Origin: DASZYF01 sp035545535
GTDB taxonomy: Bacteria > Actinomycetota > Actinomycetes > Mycobacteriales > CAJCIY01
Reading direction: 5' to 3'
DNA: 45,071 bases
Assembly: GCA_035545535.1 (NCBI GenBank)
Contig: DASZYF010000086.1
Span: 1 to 45,071, forward strand
The translations under genes were made by a program, and so were the position numbers. The notes below the pieces were generated by a model that was not told where the DNA came from, did not search any database, and saw only the letters and a program-made list of their open reading frames with translations. How positions within the stretch are numbered: the stretch's first letter is position 1; every line of letters begins with the position of its first letter. Positions 6,775 through 13,459 of the stretch are shown piece by piece.

Positions 6775-8255
6775 GACACCGTCGGCACCGGTTGGAGTCG
6801 CCACGGGTCAAGACCGCGGCGCAGGTCCTTGCCGGTCTCGACCGGAGCGTCGAGTCCCATCCATCGGTGCAGGTCGGTGAGCTTGCCGGGCGCCTCACCG
6901 AGCACGATGCGGTCGACGAGGCTGTGGTGACCGGCGAAGCGGGCCGGTTCCTGGCTGAAGATCCAGCGGCAGGGGTCCGAGCAGAACAGGTAGTTGCGTT
7001 CCCCCACCTGAAGCGTGCAGGCGGTGTTCCGTCCGGGTCGCACGAACAGTGTCGGGAGCTGGCAGAGGTTGCACAGAGCCGGCAGCGCCTGGGCGAGCGT
7101 TGCCGCCTCACCGTGGGTCCGCCAGCAGTCCTCGATCCGGTCCCAGTGCGGGCCGTAGGTCGCCTCCCAGCCGGGGTACTTCGTCGCGAGCCAGTCGCGT
7201 TCCACGCGATCGGGGCTAGCGATGTCGAACCACAACGTCGTCCGGTAGGCGTACAACCCGAGCTGGAAGCTGTGGTGCGCGTGGTCGAGCTCGTCGAGGA
7301 ACAGGTCCCAGAACCACGGCCGCTCGAGGTCGAACTCCGCGAGGTTCTTCATGAACTGCTCGACGACCCACTCCTGCATGAACTCCTTGAACGACCGGGT
7401 CCGGGCCCCGACCGGTGTGAGGTACTCCATGGCAGTTCCGGTGAGCGGGATCAGCAACCGCCAGGAGCGCCAGAACATCTTGTCGATGAGGTGTTGCGCG
7501 CGCTCCTTGGCGCCGTTCTCCAGCAGGGTGCGCACGACGGGATGGCCGATCTGCGCGTGACGGGCCTCGTCGGTCTGGATGCTGGCCAGCGCCTTCTCGA
7601 ACAGATGATGGTCGGCGGCGTCGGCCATCGCCGCCATCGCCATGAACTGCAGGTTGGAGAAACCGGTCTCGAAGACGAAGTTCAGCTGGATGGCGGTGTC
7701 GATGGCGTCGGCGGCCAGGAACATGTCGTCGAAGAGGTGGCGCGCGGCGATGATGACCCACTCGTCCGTGTGGTAGGCGCGGTGCGTCCAGTCGAAGTTG
7801 CCGTCGAGGCTCAGCAGGTCGTGACCGAGCTGCAGGGGGATCTGCGTGTGCCGGATCTCATCGAGAGCGCCGAGGGTGGCCATGGTGCGCCAGGCGCTGT
7901 CGCGGCCGAACCTCGCCATCCGCAGCTCGGCGACGGCGCCGGCGTACTCGGCCAGGGCGAGCGCGCCGTTGTGGAACTTCACCAGCTGGACCCATCCCGG
8001 GTCGAGACCCTCGTTGACGTGCGCCTTGCCCAGCACCGACCGCACGCCCTGCACCGCGTCGTCCTTGGACCGCTGGTTCGCCACGTACTCGCGATAGGTC
8101 GTGCGGTACACCTCGCTCCAGCCCTGCCACGCCTCGTGCGTCAGCCAGGGCCGCCCGGACAGGGCTTCCGGGAACACGTCCCGCTCGTCGACGTAGCGGT
8201 AGGTCCAGTCGACCTTGCGGGCTAGGTCGAGCCAGTCGTCGCGGCGTAGCACCAC
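6771..8255 (-). CDS. tmoA: Soluble di-iron monooxygenase hydroxylase alpha subunit (TmoA-like)
   Basis: Starting at the GTG at 8255, with GGAG eight bases upstream, the protein has 494 residues and aligns with T4moH alpha with a constant offset of one. All six di-iron ligands are present: Glu103 (LAEYAG), Glu133 and His136 (LDEIRHTQI), Glu196 (FETGFSNLQF), Glu230 and His233 (TDEARHAQI). The two E-x-x-H motifs mark a ferritin-like di-iron oxygenase that hydroxylates or epoxidises hydrophobic substrates with O2. The conserved active-site Thr201 of T4moH is Ser200 here, and Gln141 is Pro140. The C-terminal part (YPGWEATYGPHWDRI, FCSDPCRWIFSQEPARF) also matches. The start lies 34 bases inside the MEDS gene, which argues for one operon. 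Aromatic, isoprene or alkene substrates are all possible. Confidence 0.93.
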   Translation of the reverse strand: MVLRRDDWLDLARKVDWTYRYVDERDVFPEALSGRPWLTHEAWQGWSEVYRTTYREYVANQRSKDDAVQGVRSVLGKAHVNEGLDPGWVQLVKFHNGALALAEYAGAVAELRMARFGRDSAWRTMATLGALDEIRHTQIPLQLGHDLLSLDGNFDWTHRAYHTDEWVIIAARHLFDDMFLAADAIDTAIQLNFVFETGFSNLQFMAMAAMADAADHHLFEKALASIQTDEARHAQIGHPVVRTLLENGAKERAQHLIDKMFWRSWRLLIPLTGTAMEYLTPVGARTRSFKEFMQEWVVEQFMKNLAEFDLERPWFWDLFLDELDHAHHSFQLGLYAYRTTLWFDIASPDRVERDWLATKYPGWEATYGPHWDRIEDCWRTHGEAATLAQALPALCNLCQLPTLFVRPGRNTACTLQVGERNYLFCSDPCRWIFSQEPARFAGHHSLVDRIVLGEAPGKLTDLHRWMGLDAPVETGKDLRRGLDPWRLQPVPTVS

Positions 8256-8896
8256 TCCGCCATCTCCAGTCGCTCGTTGACGGCGTGGTCGGAGTCGGTC
8301 TCCCCGTTCAGCAGGTCGTCGGGGCTCAGGCAGTAAGGGTTCTCGAGCACCATGCCGTTGACGAGGACCCGAGGGTGCGTCTTGAGCAGGTCGACCACGA
8401 TGCCCCCGCCGAAGCGGTCGAGGTCGTAGAGGCACACGACCACCTGCGGGTAGAGCGGCAGGTACCGGCGCATCTCGGACTCGAGGACCAGCAGCTCGCG
8501 CGGGTCCGGGACGACATCTCGCCGCGACCAGGTCTCGATCCCGCGGACGAGGTCGAAGCGGCCGTCGTACATGACGTCGGAGATGGTCGCCTTCCAGGCG
8601 CTGATGATCTCGGGTGCCGAGAACCTGCCGGAGCGCAGGTACATGTCCGCGGCCCGCACGATCTCGAGCTGCTTGTCTGAGCGCTCCGCACCGTCGACGT
8701 CCGGCCCCACGGCCGCCGCGATGTCAGTGGGATGGGCGCCGTCGACGACGCAGATGCACTTGTCGCCCGAGCTCAGTCCGGCCCGCAGCATCGCGACGAG
8801 CAGCCGGTCGCGTTCCGCCGAACCGGAGTACAGGCCGCACAGGTGGTCGCCGGGGCTCACCAGCACGCCCTGGATGCCCAGATCCAATGCCTTCAT
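8222..8896 (-). CDS. MEDS-domain (DcmR-like sensory) protein
   Basis: This 224-residue protein has the MEDS signature SPGDHLCGLYSGSAERDRLL followed by a RecA-like small fold (LSSGDKCICVVDG, YPQVVVCLYDLDRFGG). MEDS domains are named from methanogen and methylotroph regulators such as DcmR, which controls dichloromethane dehalogenase, and are thought to sense small hydrocarbon-type ligands. No helix-turn-helix is fused to it, so it would need a partner. It directly precedes and overlaps tmoA, which suggests a sensor for the monooxygenase substrate or product; this is inference. The ribosome site (GAGGCC) is weak and later GTG starts are possible. Confidence 0.8.
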   Translation of the reverse strand: MKALDLGIQGVLVSPGDHLCGLYSGSAERDRLLVAMLRAGLSSGDKCICVVDGAHPTDIAAAVGPDVDGAERSDKQLEIVRAADMYLRSGRFSAPEIISAWKATISDVMYDGRFDLVRGIETWSRRDVVPDPRELLVLESEMRRYLPLYPQVVVCLYDLDRFGGGIVVDLLKTHPRVLVNGMVLENPYCLSPDDLLNGETDSDHAVNERLEMAEWCYAATTGST

Positions 8897-9039
8897 CGCG
8901 GGCCCGGCCTCGGGAGGGGTTGCCCTTGCGGGTTTGCCGCGCCCACGCTACCGGTCGGCTGGGCCCACCGCGAGGGCGATGCGCGCCGTGGTCGGCGTCC
9001 CTGCGGCCCCGCGCCGGCATCACGACCTCGCGCGCGCTC

Positions 9040-9522
9040 TCAGTCGCCGAAGAAGCGCACCTTGATCCGGTTCTCGACGTGGTCGACACCGGGTGCCGTC
9101 CACGCGGCCCGTTCGGCGGCGTGACGCTCGGCCCATGAGTGCACGAGCCCCTCGAGGACGACCTTGGCGCGCTGCACCTCGACGGTGACGTTTCGCGCGT
9201 CTTCCTCGGCGGTGCGCAGCATCGCCTGGTCGATCCGCTCCTTCAGGTGCGTGGCCGAGACCGTCGGCTCGGAGGAGACGTTGACGAGGTTCGTGATGCC
9301 GCACACCCCCTGGATGCGGGCCACGTCGCGCTCGGCGTCCTGACGCTGGACGCTCATGCTCACCTCGCCGTGCAGCGTCACCCATCCATCGCAGACGGTG
9401 AGCAGTATGCGGTTCCGTGGGAGGAGCGGATCCCGCTCGATGGCGTGCGCCGCTGCTGCCGCGATCGCGCAATCCGCGCGCTTGGCCGGTGGTCCCAGCA
9501 TGTCGTCGGAGATCGCGGTCAT
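9040..9522 (-). CDS. BON-domain protein
   Basis: The 160-residue protein appears to carry two BON repeats: residues about 20-85 (AIERDPLLPRNRILLTVCDG, WVTLHGEVSM, VCGITNLVNV) and about 95-158 (AMLRTAEEDARNVTVEVQRA, KVVLEGLVHS, GVDHVENRIKV). BON domains are small alpha/beta modules that bind membranes or other macromolecules and recur in osmotic-shock and stress proteins (OsmY-type). No signal peptide is visible, so it is probably cytoplasmic. It is divergent from dnaK and 143 bases upstream of the MEDS gene on the same strand, so it may head the minus-strand transcript. Confidence 0.8.
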   Translation of the reverse strand: MTAISDDMLGPPAKRADCAIAAAAAHAIERDPLLPRNRILLTVCDGWVTLHGEVSMSVQRQDAERDVARIQGVCGITNLVNVSSEPTVSATHLKERIDQAMLRTAEEDARNVTVEVQRAKVVLEGLVHSWAERHAAERAAWTAPGVDHVENRIKVRFFGD

Positions 9523-9747
9523 GTCGAGGACTTCACCGCGGCCGGTGTCGCGAGGTCGTGGTCGGCATCGTCATCACCGTCACCTCCCTAGGTCCATCGG
9601 TGGGTTCGGTCCACCGTGGCGGACGGCGCCGTCGAGGACATCCCACGATCAGCTAGCCAGCTGCGGCCGGCCCGTGCGCGCCGGCGGCTCCGACGACTAG
9701 CAGGCCAGGGGATGTGCTCCGTGCGCCTGGTGCGGAGGGTGGAGCGC
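9523..9747. promoter_or_regulatory. Divergent intergenic region between the BON gene and dnaK
   Basis: This 225-base stretch must hold the promoters for dnaK and probably for the BON gene. I looked for the HspR site HAIR (CTTGAGT-N7-ACTCAAG) and the HrcA site CIRCE (TTAGCACTC-N9-GAGTGCTAA) and found neither. A hairpin, CGGTGG-N7-CCACCG, lies at 9598-9616. The dnaK ribosome site is GGAGGGTGGAG, just before the ATG at 9748. Confidence 0.45.
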
Positions 9748-11640
9748 ATGACCAAGGCTGTCGGAATCGATCTCGGAACGACGAACTCGGTGATCGCGGT
9801 GGTCGAGGGTGGGCAACCGGCCGTCATCCCCAACGCGGAGGGGGCCCGGACCACACCTTCCGTCGTCGCGTTCACGGAGGAGGGCGACCGGCTGGTCGGC
9901 CAGCTGGCGCGTCGCCAAGCGATCTTGAACCCGAAGGGCACGATCTACTCGGCCAAGCGCTTCATCGGACGCAGGTACGACGAGGTCGCGAGCGAGCTCA
10001 ACACGGTCACGTTCGATGTCGTGCCGGGGCCGGACGGCGCCGTCAGGTTGAAGATCCGCGACAAGCTCTACGCGCCGGAGGAGATCTCGGCGCTCGTGCT
10101 CCGAAAGCTCGTCGACGACGCCTCGAAGCAGCTGGGCGAGAAGGTCACCGAGGCGGTGGTCACCGTCCCCGCGTACTTCAACGATGCTCAGCGTCAGGCG
10201 ACGAAGGACGCCGGCCGCATCGCGGGCCTGGACGTGCTGCGGATCATCAACGAGCCAACGGCAGCCGCGCTGGCGTACGGGTTGGACAAGCGCGAGCACG
10301 AGACGGTGCTCGTGTTCGACCTCGGCGGCGGCACGTTCGACGTCAGCATCCTCGACGTGGGTGACGGCGTGGTCGAGGTGCGGGCGACGTCGGGGGACAC
10401 CCACCTCGGCGGCGACGACTTCGATCGGCGCATCGTCGATCACGCCGCCGACGAGTTCAACAAGAGCCACGGCATCGACCTGCGGCAGGACGCTCAGGCG
10501 TTGCAGCGGCTGTTCGAGGCGGCGGAGAAGGCCAAGGTCGAGCTGTCCTCGGTGACGCAGACGACGATCAACCTGCCGTTCATCACCGCCAACGCCTCAG
10601 GGCCCCAGCACCTGAACACCACGCTGATGCGCTCGACGTTCGAGCAGATCACCGCCGATCTGGTCGAACGCACCATGCAACCGGTGCAGCAGGCGATGTC
10701 CGACGCCAAGCTGACGGCCGACGACATCGACGAGGTCATCCTGGTCGGTGGCTCGACGCGGATGCCCGCGGTGCAGAACCTCGTCCGCCGCCTCACCGGC
10801 GGCAAGGACCCCAACATGACGGTCAACCCCGACGAGGTCGTGGCGATCGGCGCAGCGATCCAGGCCGGGGTGCTCAAGGGCGAGGTCAAGGACGTCCTGC
10901 TCCTCGACGTCACGCCGCTGTCCTTGGGACTCGAGACGCTCGGCGGTGTCATGACGAAGGTCGTCGAGCGCAACACGACGATCCCCGCACGGCGTACGGA
11001 GACGTTCAGCACGGCGGATGACAACCAGTCGGCCGTCGACATCGTCGTCCTGCAAGGAGAGCGTGAACGGGCAGCGGACAACCGGGTGCTCGGACGGTTC
11101 CGGCTCGAGAACATCCGCTCGGCACCGCGCGGCGAGCCGCAGATCGAGGTCACGTTCGACATCGACGCGAACGGCATCCTCAACGTGTCGGCCCGCGACA
11201 AGGACACCGGTGCCGAGCAGCGGATCACGATCAGCGAGACCAGCAACCTCGACAAGAGCGAGGTCGAACGGATGATCGCCGACGCCGAGCAGCACCGCTC
11301 GGTGGACGCTCGGCTCCGCCAGGAGGTCGACGCACGCAACGAGCTCGACGCCGCGGCTCATCAGGTGGAGCGGCGACTCAAGGACCTCGGCGACGGAGTG
11401 CCGGTGCACGAGAAGGCGCGTGCCGAGATGTTGGTCAGCGACGCCCGTCAGGCGGTCAAGGAGCAGGCACCGCTCGACCGGCTTCGCGCGCTCACCGCCG
11501 AGCTGGGACAGGTCTACCAGGGTCTCGGTGCGAGCGGATCGCCGCGAGCGGACGGGACGGGCGCAGGCGCTGAGGGATCGGCGACGCCCGGTGACGCTGC
11601 GGACGACGACGTCATCGACGCCGAGTTCACCACGATCTGA
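9748..11640 (+). CDS. dnaK: Molecular chaperone DnaK (Hsp70)
   Basis: This is a complete Hsp70 of 630 residues. It begins KAVGIDLGTTNSVIAVVEG (phosphate-1 loop), with VFDLGGGTFDVSILD (phosphate-2), EVILVGGSTRMPAVQNLV (adenosine motif), the linker VKDVLLLDVTPLSLGLETLG, then the beta-sandwich and helical lid; it ends DDDVIDAEFTTI, close to the usual actinobacterial tail. It binds unfolded segments in an ATP cycle driven by DnaJ and GrpE. The ATG at 9748 follows a strong ribosome site; an upstream in-frame ATG would add an Arg-rich, unlikely leader. It heads dnaK-grpE-cbpA-cbpM-clpB. Because HspR and a HAIR site are missing, this may be a second, accessory dnaK operon. Confidence 0.97.
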   Translation: MTKAVGIDLGTTNSVIAVVEGGQPAVIPNAEGARTTPSVVAFTEEGDRLVGQLARRQAILNPKGTIYSAKRFIGRRYDEVASELNTVTFDVVPGPDGAVRLKIRDKLYAPEEISALVLRKLVDDASKQLGEKVTEAVVTVPAYFNDAQRQATKDAGRIAGLDVLRIINEPTAAALAYGLDKREHETVLVFDLGGGTFDVSILDVGDGVVEVRATSGDTHLGGDDFDRRIVDHAADEFNKSHGIDLRQDAQALQRLFEAAEKAKVELSSVTQTTINLPFITANASGPQHLNTTLMRSTFEQITADLVERTMQPVQQAMSDAKLTADDIDEVILVGGSTRMPAVQNLVRRLTGGKDPNMTVNPDEVVAIGAAIQAGVLKGEVKDVLLLDVTPLSLGLETLGGVMTKVVERNTTIPARRTETFSTADDNQSAVDIVVLQGERERAADNRVLGRFRLENIRSAPRGEPQIEVTFDIDANGILNVSARDKDTGAEQRITISETSNLDKSEVERMIADAEQHRSVDARLRQEVDARNELDAAAHQVERRLKDLGDGVPVHEKARAEMLVSDARQAVKEQAPLDRLRALTAELGQVYQGLGASGSPRADGTGAGAEGSATPGDAADDDVIDAEFTTI

Positions 11641-11646
11641 GCGGCG

Positions 11647-12186
11647 ATGACCGGCAACGACACGGCGGCCCCCGCGGAGGAGGCCGTCGACGCCGGCCGC
11701 CACCCCGACGACGCCGAGGGGCGGCGATCGGAGTCGGCGGAGCTCGCGGCACTGCGCACGCGAGCAGCCGAGCTCGAAGACCGGTGGCGCCGGGCGCTGG
11801 CCGACCTCGACAACCTGCGCAAGCGCACCGCTCGTGACGCGCAACGGCAGATCGACGACGAGCGTGACCGGATCACGGCACAGTGGCTTCCGGTCGTCGA
11901 CAGCTTGGAGAGGGCGCTCGAGCACGCTCGCGCCGACCCGGCGGAGATCGTGCCGGGGGTCAAGGCGGTGCACTCGCTGGCCGTCGAGCTCCTCGCCAGG
12001 CTCGGCTACCCCCGGCGCGAGGACGTCGGCGCGAAGTTCGACCCGGCGCACCACGATGCCGTCAGCACGTCGTCCACCGCGGAGGTGCCGGAGGGCACTG
12101 TCGTGCAGGTCCTACGCCCGGGCTACGGAAGCGATGAACGCCAGCTGCGCCCGGCCTCGGTGGTGGTGGCGTCGAGGCCGGACTGA
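11647..12186 (+). CDS. grpE: Nucleotide exchange factor GrpE
   Basis: This 179-residue protein starts 6 bases after dnaK. It has an acidic disordered N-terminus (to about residue 35), then a coiled coil (LRTRAAELEDRWRRALADLD, NLRKRTARD) and the C-terminal beta domain with FDPAHHDAVSTSSTAEVPEG, then TVVQVLRPGY, typical of GrpE. It dimerises and releases ADP from DnaK. Length is slightly short for an actinobacterial GrpE, the difference lying in the N-terminal tail. Its TGA overlaps the next ATG by one base. Confidence 0.95.
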   Translation: MTGNDTAAPAEEAVDAGRHPDDAEGRRSESAELAALRTRAAELEDRWRRALADLDNLRKRTARDAQRQIDDERDRITAQWLPVVDSLERALEHARADPAEIVPGVKAVHSLAVELLARLGYPRREDVGAKFDPAHHDAVSTSSTAEVPEGTVVQVLRPGYGSDERQLRPASVVVASRPD

Positions 12187-13142
12187 TGGCCGGGTCACCG
12201 CGGGACCTGTACGAGGTGCTGGGCGTCGCCCGCGACGCCGACGCCAAGGCGATCCAACGCGCCTACCGCAAGCTCGCCCGGACCTACCACCCGGACCTCA
12301 ACAAGCATCCGGAGGCCGAGGAGCGGTTCAAGGCGATCGCGGAGGCCTACGACGTCCTGTCCGACCCGGACACCCGACGTCGCTACGACGCCTTCGGCCC
12401 GGACTTCCGCCAGGCGCCCGACGGTGTCGATCCGGAGACGTGGTCGAGGGCCCGGCGCAGCGGCGGCCGGCCCGGAGCGGGCCGCGGAGGAGCCGCGCCG
12501 GGCTTCGAGGAGGTCCGCTTCGGCGACTTCGCGGGGGACATCGACATCGACGAGGTCCTGGGCGGGATCTTCGGCTCGCGTGGTCACCGCGGCTGGGGCA
12601 CCATCCGGGGCGCCGATCAGGAGACCGAGCTCGAGATCAGCGTCGACGAGGCCTACGCCGGAGGCCGCCGAGCGCTCACGGTCAACGGTCCGGGCGGCCC
12701 GCGCACGCTGCAGGTCGCGATACCGGCCGGGGTGACCGACGGGCAGCGGATCCGGCTCGCGGGTCAGGGCGGCCGGGGCAGTGGCGGGGGTCCGTCCGGT
12801 GACCTCTACCTCGTGGTGCGGATCGCGCCGCACCCCACGTTCCGGATCGAGGGCCGCGACGTCGTCGTCGACGCGCCGCTGACCCCCTGGGAGGCCGCGC
12901 TCGGCACCACCGTCGCGGTGGACACACCCGGGGGGGAGGCCAAGGTCAAGGTGCCGGCCGGCACGTCGTCCGGGCGCCGGCTGCGGCTGCGCGGGCGCGG
13001 GCTGCCCAACCCGCGTGGGAAGCCCGGCGACCTCTACGCCGAGGCCAAGGTCATGGTTCCCAAGAAGCCCTCCGATGAGGAGCGCCAGCTGTTCGAGCAG
13101 CTGGCGGCCGTCTCGACCTTCGATCCGAGGAGACGGCGATGA
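12186..13142 (+). CDS. cbpA: DnaJ-family co-chaperone without zinc finger (CbpA-type)
   Basis: This 318-residue Hsp40 has a J domain at residues 6-70 with the HPD tripeptide at 35-37 (TYHPDLNKHPEAEERFKAI), a Gly-rich linker (about 85-115), and the two beta-barrel client-binding domains (AIPAGVTDGQRIRLAGQGG, then VPAGTSSGRRLRLRGRGLP). The four CxxCxGxG zinc repeats of class A DnaJ are absent, so it is a class B, CbpA-like protein. It delivers clients to DnaK and stimulates its ATPase. It is joined to grpE by TGATG and to the next gene by ATGA. The MerR-like partner downstream fits CbpA/CbpM pairs. Confidence 0.92.
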   Translation: MAGSPRDLYEVLGVARDADAKAIQRAYRKLARTYHPDLNKHPEAEERFKAIAEAYDVLSDPDTRRRYDAFGPDFRQAPDGVDPETWSRARRSGGRPGAGRGGAAPGFEEVRFGDFAGDIDIDEVLGGIFGSRGHRGWGTIRGADQETELEISVDEAYAGGRRALTVNGPGGPRTLQVAIPAGVTDGQRIRLAGQGGRGSGGGPSGDLYLVVRIAPHPTFRIEGRDVVVDAPLTPWEAALGTTVAVDTPGGEAKVKVPAGTSSGRRLRLRGRGLPNPRGKPGDLYAEAKVMVPKKPSDEERQLFEQLAAVSTFDPRRRR

Positions 13143-13459
13143 GCTACGCCCTGACGCGACCGACACGGCTGGACCTCGAACAGTTCGCACGGGTCACCGG
13201 CCTGCACCCCGGCTTCGTCCGGCGACTCGTCGACCTGGAGCTGGTCGACACCCTGCCGGGCGGCTCCGGAGATCCCACGTTCGCGCCGGACCAGGTGGTC
13301 GCAGTCGCGCGGTTGCGCCGGCTGCGGGCGGCGTTCGCGCTCAACTACGCGTCCCTGCGTCTCGTCGTCGATCTCCTCGACCGCATCTCCGCGCTGGAGT
13401 CCGCTCTCGCTCGTCGCCCACCACGCCCGGGAGGCCCGTCATGGACATCAACCGTCTGA
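13139..13459 (+). CDS. cbpM: CbpM-like MerR-type chaperone modulator
   Basis: This 106-residue protein has a MerR-like helix-turn-helix core (LEQFARVTGLHPGFVRRLVD, LELVDTLPG, then FAPDQVVAVARLRRLRAAF) and a C-terminal helix (LRLVVDLLDRISALESALA). The pattern fits CbpM, which binds the J domain of CbpA and inhibits it, more than HspR, the HAIR-binding repressor usually found at this place in actinobacteria; the two families are related, so HspR-like DNA binding cannot be excluded. It begins inside the cbpA stop (ATGA) and its last 19 bases overlap the clpB start. Confidence 0.7.
   Translation: MSYALTRPTRLDLEQFARVTGLHPGFVRRLVDLELVDTLPGGSGDPTFAPDQVVAVARLRRLRAAFALNYASLRLVVDLLDRISALESALARRPPRPGGPSWTSTV

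Noticed and set aside
6648..8225. 525-codon plus-strand frame opposite tmoA
   Set aside because: The minus-strand frame matches TmoA with all metal ligands; the plus frame has no recognisable domain and shadows it.
9640..9665. CAGCTAGCCAGCTG-like symmetry upstream of dnaK considered as a HAIR/HspR site
   Set aside because: It does not fit CTTGAGT-N7-ACTCAAG or CIRCE; symmetry is weak and short.
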